The notes under the pieces are model-generated. The model did no database searches and was not told where the DNA came from. It worked only from the letters and a program-made list of their open reading frames with translations. The translations under genes were made by a program, and so were the position numbers. From Campylobacteraceae bacterium (lineage in GTDB: Bacteria > Campylobacterota > Campylobacteria > Campylobacterales > Sulfurovaceae), in the NCBI GenBank assembly GCA_027068975.1, contig JALXFN010000130.1, positions 1 through 39,402 on the forward strand: a DNA stretch of 39,402 nt, in the 5' to 3' direction. Below are positions 17,035-27,888 of the stretch, one piece after another; the first letter of the stretch is position 1, and every line of letters starts with the position of its first letter.

Positions 17035-17571
17035 ATGAGAATTAAAAATATGGCTCTATTTTTAACTGTTCTTGGACCATCATTGGTACTTGCTTCAGGT
17101 ACTGAGCATCACACAGTAACTATGTGGGATTCTGACTTTAAATACAGGGTTTTAAACTTTACTATTTTTGCAGGTCTTGTATATTACTTAGTGGCTAATC
17201 CTATTAAAGATTTCTTTAAAGGACGTTCTGAAGGAATAGCCAATAGACTTAAAGAGATAGAAGAGAAGTTACAAGCAAGTAAAAACGCTAAAAAAGAGGC
17301 TGAAGCTAACTTATTAAAAGCTGAATCTAAAGCTAAAGAGATTATTGAAGATGCTACAAATGAAGCTAAAATTTTATCGGCAAATATTGCTGAAAAAAAC
17401 AATACTGCTTTAGCAATGTTGACAAAACAAGCAGAAGAAAAACAAGCTTTAGAGGCTAAAAAAGTAACAAGAGAGACTATTAATAATTTATTAAATGATG
17501 GTTTTGAAAATGATGATATTGCTATTGATGAAGCTAAAGTTGTTTCCTTAATCTCTAAAAAGGTGGCATAA
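17035..17571 (+). CDS. atpF: ATP synthase F0 subunit b
   Basis: 178 residues. The N-terminus MRIKNMALFLTVLGPSLVLA looks like a cleavable signal peptide. A second hydrophobic segment (about 41-57) is the true membrane anchor, followed by FFKGRSEGIANRLKEIEEKL and a coiled coil to the C-terminus. An extra N-terminal hydrophobic segment is a recognised peculiarity of Campylobacterota b subunits, as I recall. The stop is directly followed by the atpH ATG with no spacer, so the two are coupled. Confidence 0.93.
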   Translation: MRIKNMALFLTVLGPSLVLASGTEHHTVTMWDSDFKYRVLNFTIFAGLVYYLVANPIKDFFKGRSEGIANRLKEIEEKLQASKNAKKEAEANLLKAESKAKEIIEDATNEAKILSANIAEKNNTALAMLTKQAEEKQALEAKKVTRETINNLLNDGFENDDIAIDEAKVVSLISKKVA

Positions 17572-18105
17572 ATGGAAGAGTTAATAGCAAACAGATATGT
17601 AAATGCACTTGTTGATGTAACATCTCCAGAGCAAAGAGCAGAGTTTTCTAAAGTATTGAGTTCCATAGCTGAACTATTTGAAGATGAAAGTGTTGCAGAG
17701 ATGCTAACCTCTCCATTGGTTCCAGCTGATAAAAAAACTTCATTTATACTTGATGGTTTAGGTGAAGAGAGTGACATTAAGTTACAAAATTTCATTAAAA
17801 TTATTGGTGAAAATGGTCGTTTAGATTTATTGCCTACTGTAGCAAAAAAACTAAATCAAGCTATCCAAAAAGAGACAAATGAGTATGAGGGTGTTGTATC
17901 AAGTTCAAACACTTTAGGCGATGCAGAACTTGCAGAGCTTGAGACCTCATTAAAAACATACACAGGTTCAACCATTAAATTGACTCAAGTTCAGTCTGAC
18001 CTTGATGGAATTAAAGTTTCAGTTGATGACTTGGGTATTGAGGTAAACTTCTCTAAGAAGAGAGTTAAAGAACAGTTAATTGATTTCATTACGAAATCAC
18101 TATAA
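17572..18105 (+). CDS. atpH: ATP synthase F1 subunit delta
   Basis: 177 residues, normal delta/OSCP length, joining the F1 head to the b'/b stalk. An N-terminal helical domain (ANRYVNALVDV) and the C-terminal signature LDGIKVSVDDLGIEVNFSKK then RVKEQL are visible. It begins on the base after the atpF stop. A long antisense open frame crosses atpF and atpH, but it is a codon-usage shadow. Confidence 0.95.
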   Translation: MEELIANRYVNALVDVTSPEQRAEFSKVLSSIAELFEDESVAEMLTSPLVPADKKTSFILDGLGEESDIKLQNFIKIIGENGRLDLLPTVAKKLNQAIQKETNEYEGVVSSSNTLGDAELAELETSLKTYTGSTIKLTQVQSDLDGIKVSVDDLGIEVNFSKKRVKEQLIDFITKSL

Positions 18106-18126
18106 ATAAAAACGGAAGGAGTTGTA

Positions 18127-19641
18127 GTGGCAAATAAGTTACAAGCAGATGAAATTAGCTCGATAATTAAAGATAGAATTGAGAATTTTGAAGTAGATGT
18201 AGATATCAACGAAGTTGGTAAAGTAGTAGGTGTTGCAGATGGAATTACATCTGTATATGGTCTTAACAATGTTATGGCTGGAGAGGTTGTAGAGTTTGAG
18301 ACAGGTGTTTCAGGAATGGTTCTTAACCTTGAAGAGGCGAGTGTAGGTATCGTTGTTCTTGGTTCAATGGCAGGAATTGTTGAGGGAATGAGCGTTAAGC
18401 GAACAGGTGAACTACTTAAGATGCCTGTTGGTGATGCAATGGTTGGTCGTGTTGTTAATCCTCTTGGAGAGCCAGTTGATGGTAAAGGTCCAATTGAGAC
18501 AACAGAGTCACAACTTATTGAGACAAAAGCACCCGGAATTATGGCTAGAAAATCGGTTCATGAGCCACTTCAAACAGGTATTAAAGCGATTGATGCACTT
18601 GTACCTGTTGGACGTGGGCAAAGAGAGCTTATTATTGGTGATAGACAGACAGGTAAGACTACATTAGCAATTGATACTATCATTAACCAAAAAGGTCAAG
18701 ATGTTATCTGTGTCTATGTAGCTATTGGTCAAAAACAGTCAAATGTTGCTTCATTGGTTAAAAGACTTGAAGAGGCTGGAGCTATGGAGTATACTATTGT
18801 TGTTAATGCTTCTGCGTCTGACTCATCAGCATTCCAATTCTTAGCTCCTTATGCAGGTGTTACTTTGGCTGAGTACTACATGAACTCTAGTAGACACGCT
18901 GTTATCTTCTATGATGACCTTACAAAACACGCTGTTGCTTACAGAGAGATGTCATTGATTTTAAGAAGACCTCCAGGTCGAGAAGCATACCCAGGGGATG
19001 TTTTCTACCTTCACTCAAGACTACTAGAGCGTGCTGCTAAACTAAGTGATGAGAATGGTGCAGGGTCAATTACAGCCTTCCCAATTATTGAGACACAAGC
19101 AGGTGATGTTGCTGCATACATTCCAACAAATGTAATCTCTATTACAGATGGACAAATCTTCCTTGAAACTGACCTCTTTAACTCAGGTGTAAGACCTGCG
19201 ATTAACGTTGGACTTTCAGTATCAAGAGTTGGTGGTGCGGCACAGGTTAAAGCTACAAAGCAAGTTGCAGGTACACTTAGACTTGACCTTGCTTCTTACC
19301 GTGAGCTTCAAGCCTTTGCACAGTTTGCTTCTGACCTTGATGAGCATAGTAGAGCTCAACTTGAAAGAGGTGGTAGAATGGTTGAAGTTCTTAAGCAAGG
19401 CCCATACTCTCCAGTACCAATTGAGAAACAAGTTATTATGATTTTTGCAGGGGTTAAGGGTTACCTTGATGATATTCCTGTTAATGCCGTAACTAAGTTT
19501 GAAGCTGAGCTTTATCCATTTATGGATGCAAAATATGCATCAGTTGTAGAGAGCATTAGAGATGAGAAGAAAATCACTGATGATAATGAAGCAGAGTTGA
19601 AAAAAGCGATTGAAGATTTCAAAGAATCTTTTTCAGCATAA
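18127..19641 (+). CDS. atpA: ATP synthase F1 subunit alpha
   Basis: 504 residues, starting with GTG (AAGGAG at about 18115-18120). Hallmarks are the P-loop GDRQTGKT near 172, [16 protein letters not shown], and the alpha-type [20 protein letters not shown] followed by the conserved [20 protein letters not shown] near 355-375. It is the non-catalytic nucleotide-binding subunit of F1. It lies 12 nt before atpG. Confidence 0.98.
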   Translation: MANKLQADEISSIIKDRIENFEVDVDINEVGKVVGVADGITSVYGLNNVMAGEVVEFETGVSGMVLNLEEASVGIVVLGSMAGIVEGMSVKRTGELLKMPVGDAMVGRVVNPLGEPVDGKGPIETTESQLIETKAPGIMARKSVHEPLQTGIKAIDALVPVGRGQRELIIGDRQTGKTTLAIDTIINQKGQDVICVYVAIGQKQSNVASLVKRLEEAGAMEYTIVVNASASDSSAFQFLAPYAGVTLAEYYMNSSRHAVIFYDDLTKHAVAYREMSLILRRPPGREAYPGDVFYLHSRLLERAAKLSDENGAGSITAFPIIETQAGDVAAYIPTNVISITDGQIFLETDLFNSGVRPAINVGLSVSRVGGAAQVKATKQVAGTLRLDLASYRELQAFAQFASDLDEHSRAQLERGGRMVEVLKQGPYSPVPIEKQVIMIFAGVKGYLDDIPVNAVTKFEAELYPFMDAKYASVVESIRDEKKITDDNEAELKKAIEDFKESFSA

Positions 19642-19653
19642 GAGGGCTAAATT

Positions 19654-21955
<2,302 letters not shown>

Positions 21956-21972
21956 GTAGAAGGAGTTTAATT

Positions 21973-22353
21973 ATGGAACTCATGAAACTTGAAATTGTGA
22001 CACCAAATGGTGTCATTTTCGATGATGAAGTAAAGCAAGTTACCGTACCTGGTGGCGAGGGTGAGTTTGGTATTTTAGCTGGACACGCTACTGTTGTTTC
22101 TCTTTTAGATACAGGTGTAATTAGCATTGAGCGTAAAGACAATCGAGTTGTCTCTGTAGCTGTAAATGGTGGTTATGTTAAAGTTGATGAAGAGAAGACT
22201 CTCTGTATGGTTGACGGTGCTGTAGCACTCTCAGGAGACGATACAAACCTTGCTAAAGCCATTAGCGAAGCAAAAGAGCTATTGGAAAAAGCTCAATCTT
22301 CTAGTACTACTATTGCTGCTGCAATCTCTAAAGTAGAGAGTATTAAAAAGTAG
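21973..22353 (+). CDS. atpC: ATP synthase F1 subunit epsilon
   Basis: 126 residues. The N-terminal beta sandwich (LEIVTPNGVIFDDEVKQVTV, PGGEGEFGILAGHA near 30-45) is followed by two C-terminal helices (LAKAISEAKELLEKAQ), the arrangement that allows regulatory inhibition. It is the last gene of the operon. Subunits a and c (atpB, atpE) are not in this cluster. A GTCGGG-TTTT-CCCGAC hairpin begins 9 nt after the stop. Confidence 0.96.
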   Translation: MELMKLEIVTPNGVIFDDEVKQVTVPGGEGEFGILAGHATVVSLLDTGVISIERKDNRVVSVAVNGGYVKVDEEKTLCMVDGAVALSGDDTNLAKAISEAKELLEKAQSSSTTIAAAISKVESIKK

Positions 22354-22358
22354 CTTTA

Positions 22359-22382
22359 TTTGGTCGGGTTTTCCCGACTAAA
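22359..22382. repeat. GTCGGG hairpin between atpC and the NlpC gene
   Basis: A 6-bp GC-rich stem GTCGGG (22363-22368)/CCCGAC (22373-22378) with a TTTT loop extends to about 10 bp through A-T and one G-U pair. It lies between convergent genes and could stop transcription from either side, but no U-tract follows on either strand. Its core resembles the hairpin after murI (GGTCGG/CCGACC). Confidence 0.45.
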
Positions 22383-22412
22383 CTTCTTCTAAAATAGCCA
22401 ACTATAATAATT

Positions 22413-23162
22413 TTATAGAGATGCCATATGTGTATTGTCTCTAATTACTCTTCTTCCCCATAAAAAACGTTTTCTATAAAACTCTTTTTCATTGAAGTTA
22501 AATATTACAATTTTTTTTGCACCAGAACTTGCATGGATAAAGTTTCCATTACCAAGATAGATACCAACATGGGAGACTTTTCCAGTTCTTCTCTTATGTG
22601 TATCAAAAAAAACCATATCTCCTTTTCTTAGATTTTCATAGCTTACATATTGTCCAACTCTTGCTTGGTCACGAGAGACTCTCGGTATATTTATTCCTGC
22701 ATCTCTATATACTTTTTGAGTAAACCCAGAACAGTCATAGTTATAAGGACCAGTTGCTCCCCATACATATTTTTTTCCTAAAAGTTTTTTAGAGTTAGTT
22801 TCTATCAGACGAGTTATGTTATACAAATTATTTCTGTGATTAGTATAGGCAAGATGTTGAGCTTGTGGTTGAAAATGTTGATTTCTTTGGTAACTTGAAT
22901 ATCGTCTTGGTGAAGTAGGTACATCGATAACTTCTATATGTTGCATCTCATAAGGTGGAGCTGTATCATAATAATCTTGAGTCATACCTGCTGTTCCATT
23001 TATTGGGTATGTGGTAGCCAATGGAAGTTTAGCTATTTGTTCTTGTTGAAGTTGAAAGAGTTCAGCTCTACTTTTTGGTTTTACATCATCTTTACTTGAA
23101 CAAGCACTGAAAAGAGTAGCAGAGGTGAGTAGCATTAGATTGATTAAAGTTGTTTTTTTCAT
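22413..23162 (-). CDS. NlpC/P60 family lipoprotein (putative peptidoglycan endopeptidase)
   Basis: 249 residues with a lipoprotein signal (hydrophobic stretch then LFSAC, lipidated Cys21). A Pro/Gln/Tyr-rich linker follows, then a C-terminal NlpC/P60 domain with Cys144 (YDCSGF), His198 (VSHVGIYLGNG) and His210 (FIHASSG), the complete Cys-His-His set. Family members cut peptide stems of peptidoglycan, usually D-Glu-DAP bonds; here it would act in the periplasm from a lipid anchor. AAGGAG precedes the ATG. It is inserted on the opposite strand between the atp and tol operons. Confidence 0.9.
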   Translation of the reverse strand: MKKTTLINLMLLTSATLFSACSSKDDVKPKSRAELFQLQQEQIAKLPLATTYPINGTAGMTQDYYDTAPPYEMQHIEVIDVPTSPRRYSSYQRNQHFQPQAQHLAYTNHRNNLYNITRLIETNSKKLLGKKYVWGATGPYNYDCSGFTQKVYRDAGINIPRVSRDQARVGQYVSYENLRKGDMVFFDTHKRRTGKVSHVGIYLGNGNFIHASSGAKKIVIFNFNEKEFYRKRFLWGRRVIRDNTHMASL

Positions 23163-23536
23163 TTGTTGTTCTCCTTAAAAATTAAAATATTAGTGTAGTT
23201 TATTTTTCTAATTTTAGTATAGCAGTAAAGTTGTGATGTAAATGTGAAAAAAATAGAAAAAATTATTTTTATAGAATCTTTTTAAAGTATATTATTATGG
23301 GCTGTTAAATAGTATTTTCTATATACTAATGATTGTTTTTTTATAATTAATATAATTATAAAAACTTTTGATTAATTTAAATAAAAATATTAAATTGTGA
23401 GCGTATTATTTACAATAGATGTTCATATGTGTTAATTTAAGACATAATTAAAAAAATATATATTTATATAAATTAACAAGCCTTTAGAGAGGACAAATAT
23501 GTTAATATTTTTTAGATTGAAAAAAAGGAAATAAAT
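23163..23536. other. Divergent promoter region between NlpC lipoprotein and tolQ
   Basis: 374 nt, very AT-rich. On the minus strand TATACT (23221-23216) is a plausible -10 for the lipoprotein gene. An ATGTGAA (23242-23248) like those upstream of obg covers its -35 zone. On the plus side a tiny 11-codon frame with its own ribosome binding site ends 2 nt before tolQ. No clear tolQ promoter was assigned. Confidence 0.5.
23499..23534 (+). CDS. 11-codon ORF directly before tolQ (possible leader)
   Basis: AGAGGA precedes an ATG by about 5 nt and opens [11 protein letters not shown], ending 2 nt before the tolQ ATG. The sequence AAAAGGAA inside it also serves as the tolQ ribosome binding site. It could be a translational coupling leader or simply chance. 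Confidence 0.25.
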   Translation: MLIFFRLKKRK

Positions 23537-24118
23537 ATGGGACTTTTAGACAGCCTCTTTGCCTATCTTGATAAGAGTTCGGCTATTACAATTTTTGTTT
23601 TATCCATTCTCTCTATTTACCTCTTTCTTGTACTTTGGATTTTTATATATAGATATTTTTCATTAAAAAGCAAGGTTTCAAGAGAAGAGAAATCTTTAAA
23701 AAAACTCTATATGGGACGCTCTAAAAGTGTAGAGAAAGACTCTCTACTTTTTGGTTATCTCTCTAAAGTGCTGATTCCTAATAGCTCAATATTTTCTGTT
23801 GCCAAAAATGATGCTATAAAAGAGGCAACAAGTGGTCTTACAGCTCTTTCTATTATAGCTTCTACTTCGCCTTTCATTGGACTATTTGGTACGGTTGTTG
23901 CTATTTTAGAGACATTTTCGAAGCTAGGTGGGCAGAGTGGGGGCTCTTCTATTGCTATAGTCGCACCTGCTATTTCGGAGGCGTTGGTAGCGACTGCTGC
24001 TGGTATTGCTGTGGCAACCTTTGCTTACTCTTTTCATTTGATTTTAAAAAGAAAAGCCTATGAGTTAAATGTATTGCTAGATAGTCAAGCTGACTTGATT
24101 CTTTCTCAAAAGGCTTAA
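23537..24118 (+). CDS. tolQ: TolQ/ExbB/MotA-family proton channel protein
   Basis: 193 residues with three predicted membrane helices (about 14-37, 95-120 and 140-163). The family core [20 protein letters not shown] near 112-131 and [18 protein letters not shown] near 147 are visible. With TolR it uses the proton gradient to energise TolA (or TonB). Position after the atp genes and before tolR and a TolA-like gene matches the common Campylobacterota arrangement and favours Tol over TonB, but the family cannot be split by sequence alone. It is 2 nt from tolR. Confidence 0.88.
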   Translation: MGLLDSLFAYLDKSSAITIFVLSILSIYLFLVLWIFIYRYFSLKSKVSREEKSLKKLYMGRSKSVEKDSLLFGYLSKVLIPNSSIFSVAKNDAIKEATSGLTALSIIASTSPFIGLFGTVVAILETFSKLGGQSGGSSIAIVAPAISEALVATAAGIAVATFAYSFHLILKRKAYELNVLLDSQADLILSQKA

Positions 24119-24120
24119 GT

Positions 24121-24507
24121 ATGTATGAGTGGGATGAAGCTCCTGATTTAAACATTACACCATTAATTGATGTGATGTTGGTACTTATGGCAATATTTAT
24201 GATTACCATTCCTGTGATGCAGTATGAAGAGAAGATTAATCTTCCTGATGGCTCTCAAAAAGCTGCTGTCTCAGACACTAAAGCGATAACCATTAGAATT
24301 GATAAAGAGTTGACTATCTATTATAAAGATGATACTTTTACTTTAGACTCTTTTCCTGATGCATTTAGACTTAAGGCAGCTGATATAGATAAAAAACAGG
24401 TAATTTTTATTAATGCTGATAAAGATATAGCCTATGAGAAAGTAATTTTTTTACTCAAAGTTGTTAAGCAGAGTGGCTTTACTAAAGTATCACTTTTGAC
24501 ACAGTAG
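24121..24507 (+). CDS. tolR: TolR/ExbD-family biopolymer transport protein
   Basis: 128 residues. A short cytoplasmic N-terminus leads to one membrane helix (about 14-34) with the conserved Asp17 in LNITPLIDVMLVLMAIF, the proton-path residue. A periplasmic domain follows, ending in the family-like FINADKDIAYEKVIFLLKVV. It is the partner of the upstream tolQ (2-nt gap). The 72-nt gap to the TolA-like gene contains an 8-bp inverted repeat (ATTAAATT/AATTTAAT). Confidence 0.9.
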   Translation: MYEWDEAPDLNITPLIDVMLVLMAIFMITIPVMQYEEKINLPDGSQKAAVSDTKAITIRIDKELTIYYKDDTFTLDSFPDAFRLKAADIDKKQVIFINADKDIAYEKVIFLLKVVKQSGFTKVSLLTQ

Positions 24508-24579
24508 ATTAAATTTTTTCTACACGAATAGATGCTAGAATTTAATAAGTATGATAGTTTACAATAGAAGGGAGAGATA

Positions 24580-25779
24580 ATGAATCGTGGCAAGATGTTT
24601 TCAGGTGTTGCAGCACTTTTTATTTATATGTTATTGATTTTGACAGTTCTCTTTTTCTATAATATTCATCAAGTTAAAGCAAAAAATTATGTAGAGAAAA
24701 ATGAGAATAGGGTTACGGTAACCCTAGTAAATAGCGATAAAACAGTTTTAAATAGAAGTGATAAATCTTCAAATAAAAACAAACCAACACCACATGTAAC
24801 TCCACCTGTACCTTTAAAAACTCCACAAAAGAGCGTTCCTAAAAAAGTAACTCCTAAAAAAATTCAAAGAGTTTCTAAGCCTATTCCAAAGAAGATAATA
24901 CCTAAAAAAGTAGTTATACCCAAAAAAGTAGAACCCAAAAAAATTGTGAAGCCTAAACCTAAAAAAAGAGCTATTGTAGCAAAGAGGGTACCTAAAAAAA
25001 CTGTTCCCAAAAAGGTTGTTAAAAAAATACCAAAAAAAGTAGTTAAAAAAGTTCCTAAAAAAATTATTCCTAAAAAAGTTATTCCTAAAAAAATAGCACC
25101 TAAGAAAAAAATACCTAAAAAAGTCGTAAAGAAAATACCGAAAAAGGTTATAAAAAAAGTTCCTAAAAAAGTTGTACCCAAAAAGGTTGTTAAGAAAGTA
25201 CCTAAGAAAAAAATACCAAAGAGAGTGGTTAAAAAAATTCCTAAGAAAAAAGTTCCTAAAAAAGTTGTAAAAAAAGTACCAAAGAAAAAAGTACCTAAAA
25301 AAGTGGTGCCAAAAAAGAAAGTACCTAAAAAAAGTGCTAAAGATTTATTCTCTTCGGTAAAGACAAAAGATGTAAAAAAGAGACCTAGTAAAAATAGACC
25401 AAAAAGTAGAACTACTAGACCAAAGCAACCGAGTAGTTCTATTAAACATCGCTCTTCAGTGGCAGATAGAATTAAAAGTTCACATCAAAGTGGTAGAACT
25501 TCTAATGCAAACCGTGATAGAGGTATTAAAAACGCGTACATTGCTAAAGTTAAGCGTCATATGAATAATTGGAATGCAGCACCTGCCCATAAGGGTAAAC
25601 GTGTGACTATTGCTTTGACCATCTATAATAGTGGTAAGTTTTCTTATAGGATTATACAAGGTAGTGGTAGTATACGAGGAAGTTTATCTCAATATTTAAA
25701 TCAGTTAAAAAAGATAGGGTTAGGGAGACATAGCAAATCAACACCTTATTCTATAAAGGTTTCATTTACTGTTAGATAG
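24580..25779 (+). CDS. TolA-like/TonB-like periplasm-spanning protein with Lys/Pro repeat linker
   Basis: 399 residues. An N-terminal membrane helix at about 7-28 is followed by a 165-residue linker (about 86-251) made almost wholly of PKK units alternating with VVKK, IPKK and KVPKK. A Ser/Arg-rich stretch (255-312) precedes a C-terminal TonB/TolA-type domain (about 315-399: YIAKVKRHMNNWN, then GKRVTIALTIYNSGKFSYRI). Role: transmits TolQR energy to the outer membrane during envelope constriction. The linker is strongly positive instead of the Ala-rich helix of E. coli TolA, so an extended polyproline-like rod is likely. GAAGGGAG precedes the ATG. tolB and pal do not follow, and the stop codon overlaps the 3' end of the RNase P RNA gene. 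Confidence 0.8.
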   Translation: MNRGKMFSGVAALFIYMLLILTVLFFYNIHQVKAKNYVEKNENRVTVTLVNSDKTVLNRSDKSSNKNKPTPHVTPPVPLKTPQKSVPKKVTPKKIQRVSKPIPKKIIPKKVVIPKKVEPKKIVKPKPKKRAIVAKRVPKKTVPKKVVKKIPKKVVKKVPKKIIPKKVIPKKIAPKKKIPKKVVKKIPKKVIKKVPKKVVPKKVVKKVPKKKIPKRVVKKIPKKKVPKKVVKKVPKKKVPKKVVPKKKVPKKSAKDLFSSVKTKDVKKRPSKNRPKSRTTRPKQPSSSIKHRSSVADRIKSSHQSGRTSNANRDRGIKNAYIAKVKRHMNNWNAAPAHKGKRVTIALTIYNSGKFSYRIIQGSGSIRGSLSQYLNQLKKIGLGRHSKSTPYSIKVSFTVR

Positions 25780-26176
25780 GTGTGACGATAAGCCGTGTTC
25801 TGTCGTGGGTAGTTATTTATCTAGGCGTATGGTTGCCCATACGCTCAAGCGAAGCAGTTTTGCCAATCCAATGGCGTAATGAGACTTGATACCATTGCTT
25901 CTTGCTACGAACAGGGTTTACCTAGCTACCTATGTTACCATAAGTACTGGTGAGCTCTTACCTCACCCTTTCACCATCACCATCTATCTACTCATTCAGG
26001 AAATAGGGAAGAAAAAGACGAAATGTCTTTGTCAGTTCTTTCAATAGATGGCTGTCTACTCTCTGTTGCACTTGCCCTCAGATTACTCTGGCCATCCGTT
26101 AGATGGAGTTCTGTCTCATGTGTAGCACGGACTTTCCTCTCGTGACTAATGTCACCAGCAACTACCTATCACACCT
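25778..26176 (-). ncRNA. rnpB: RNase P RNA (class A)
   Basis: Read on the minus strand, the conserved 5' core GAGGAAAGTCCGTGCT lies at about 26139-26124, and GGGCAAGTGCAACAGAGAG follows. The 3' core is CAGAACACGGCTTATCG near 25803-25787. P1 is formed by AGGTGTGA (26176-26169) pairing with TCACACCT (25785-25778), setting both ends and a length near 399 nt. It is the catalytic RNA that trims tRNA 5' leaders. Its last 2 nt overlap the stop codon of the convergent TolA-like gene. A TATAAT on its strand (26188-26183) places transcription start at about 26176. Confidence 0.96.
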
Positions 26177-26182
26177 AAGCGA

Positions 26183-26188
26183 ATTATA
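26183..26188 (-). promoter_or_regulatory. -10 box for rnpB
   Basis: CTGCTATAATTCGC on the minus strand, 6 nt before the 5' strand of P1. It lies 21 nt after the porin stop, in sequence without an obvious terminator, so read-through from the porin gene is possible. Confidence 0.6.
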
Positions 26189-26209
26189 GCAGAAAACTCT
26201 TTTTATAGA

Positions 26210-27670
26210 TTAAAATAGGTAGTTAAACTCTAAACGTAATTCATTGTATGATGGGTCTGATTTTTTAGAGTTGTCTTGAGCAATGGTATTTTTATCTCCA
26301 TTGACAAATGCTGCACGTAATTTTGTTCTAAAGTTTGGTATAGAGGTAAAACGTTTGACAATATTAAATGTAAAGACTCGATTATCTGCTTGAACACCAG
26401 CTTTGTTATCGTCAAAATTTTGAATGGCATAACGCATCATGGCTCGTACTCCTGGAAGAAGTTTAGCTTTTGAAAAATCATAGTCCATACGTACCATATA
26501 GCTTTCTGTATTGGCATACCAGTTGGTTTGTCCCATTGCTCTAGTATATCCTGCTGTGGGAAATGAACGCCATGGAGTCACAAAATCTCCTTTATCGGAT
26601 GTTTTAGAGTATCCTAAACGTAGACTGTATGAATCTTTAACAATATCGAGACGACCAGCTATAAGTGCAGCACTTAAGCTATCTATATCATTATAGCCAA
26701 CGGTGTTGTTTTTTAAGTTTGCTCCACCAATAGAACCTGCACCATTATCAAACTGTTGCATGTAGTGAAAGGCAGGTATAATCATTAAATCATTAGAGTT
26801 TATCTTATATTTAGTATCAAAAATAGCATAAGAGAGTAAATCTGGAAGCTCTGTATAGTTAAATTTTATTGTTAAGTTATCTACTGTAGTATTTTTGACC
26901 TCCATTAAAAACATTTCATCTTTAATGTTTCTTGCTTTTAATTTGCTAAGTGTTAACCCTCTATGCATTGCACCATCATCATTTTGCGTCCATTTACTGT
27001 AACTATCTGTAGGGTCATCACCATAGGCTAATATGTGATGAAAATGGGTATGGTCTCTAAGTTTTTGCTTTTGTAGAAAGGCTGTTTCAATAGATGTTTG
27101 TGGTATAGATAGGTTTTTGTAATAGATGCCCTCAAAAGTATTAGGAATCATCTTGGTATCATTACTCTTAGCAATCATCGTTTCAACAGGGAAATGTCCT
27201 ATTTTTAGTTGGTTTTTGCTTGTTCTATACTCAGCATAGAGTTGAGCTAAAGCAGTTAATCCAAATGTATCATCCGTTGCTACATCATATCTATTTAATA
27301 CATCTTTTGCAGAACGATAGTCCGCTGCCAAATCTTGTTTTTTATCTCCTATATTTTGTGAGGTATAGAGTCCAGCTGTTAAACCTATATTGTTTAGGTA
27401 AGCAGTTTTGTATATAAGGCTTCCACCAAGACCAGCAATAAAAAAATCTTTATTATCATCTGTATTGTCAAACTTAAAACTGTTTAGACGGATTCGACCA
27501 TAGAAGATACCTTCCCTAATGAAGTCATTTAAATTATCTACATTTTTAGGTCTTTTGTTATATTTTACTGTCATATTACAGTTGAGTTTATGTTTTATAG
27601 TTGTTTGTTCATCTGTTTTAGCATTTAATATAGTATGAGTTAGAATAAATGCAATGAGTATAAATCTCAT
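26210..27670 (-). CDS. OprD-like outer membrane porin
   Basis: 486 residues with a signal peptide (MRFILIAFILTHTILNA). The N-terminal block FIREGIFYGRIRLNSFKFDN and alternating aromatic beta strands throughout lead to a terminal strand ending in Phe (LEFNYLF), the outer-membrane barrel signature. The layout resembles OprD-family porins common in Campylobacterota, which pass small solutes. AAGGA precedes the ATG. It is divergent from the sodium:solute symporter and peptidoglycan-recycling operon (218-nt shared region), so it may supply outer-membrane entry for the same substrate, but this is inference. The substrate is unknown. Confidence 0.8.
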   Translation of the reverse strand: MRFILIAFILTHTILNAKTDEQTTIKHKLNCNMTVKYNKRPKNVDNLNDFIREGIFYGRIRLNSFKFDNTDDNKDFFIAGLGGSLIYKTAYLNNIGLTAGLYTSQNIGDKKQDLAADYRSAKDVLNRYDVATDDTFGLTALAQLYAEYRTSKNQLKIGHFPVETMIAKSNDTKMIPNTFEGIYYKNLSIPQTSIETAFLQKQKLRDHTHFHHILAYGDDPTDSYSKWTQNDDGAMHRGLTLSKLKARNIKDEMFLMEVKNTTVDNLTIKFNYTELPDLLSYAIFDTKYKINSNDLMIIPAFHYMQQFDNGAGSIGGANLKNNTVGYNDIDSLSAALIAGRLDIVKDSYSLRLGYSKTSDKGDFVTPWRSFPTAGYTRAMGQTNWYANTESYMVRMDYDFSKAKLLPGVRAMMRYAIQNFDDNKAGVQADNRVFTFNIVKRFTSIPNFRTKLRAAFVNGDKNTIAQDNSKKSDPSYNELRLEFNYLF

Positions 27671-27852
27671 TTAATATCCTTAAAATTAATAATGAATTAG
27701 ATTTTATCCATAAAGTAATTAGTCTCTCTCTATTTTGTTATAAAAAAGGGTTGAAATAGTAAAATTAGAGTGCTTGTGTAACTCATTTAAAACCCTAAAT
27801 AACAATATTTAGTAGAGTTGTGGAATTTATTTAAAGAGTCTGTTTTTTCTGT

Positions 27853-27858
27853 TATAAT
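27853..27858 (+). promoter_or_regulatory. -10 box for the symporter-anmK-amgK-murU operon
   Basis: CTGTTATAATAGC with an exact TATAAT, 30 nt before the symporter ATG, with TTTAAA near the -35 position. AAGGG is the ribosome binding site. Confidence 0.6.
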
Positions 27859-27888
27859 AGCAAAAAAATTACAGTTATAAGGGCATAA

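Noticed and set aside
17184..17795. 203-codon antisense frame across atpF and atpH
   Set aside because: It is Ser/Ala/Leu-rich, as expected for the complement of a Lys/Glu/Ala-rich coiled coil, and lies fully inside well-supported genes.
22359..22382. Hairpin after atpC called as a classical Rho-independent terminator
   Set aside because: The stem is good but neither strand has a U-tract directly after it, so it was listed as a hairpin repeat of uncertain role.
24864..25181. 105-codon antisense frame rich in Phe, Leu, Gly and Thr opposite the TolA-like linker
   Set aside because: It is the reverse complement of the PKK repeat, which removes stop codons by composition; no start signal is seen.
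24835..25335. Short direct repeats considered as a CRISPR array
   Set aside because: The repeat unit is a 15-21 nt coding repeat (PKKVV) with no spacers of unique sequence; it is a low-complexity protein linker.
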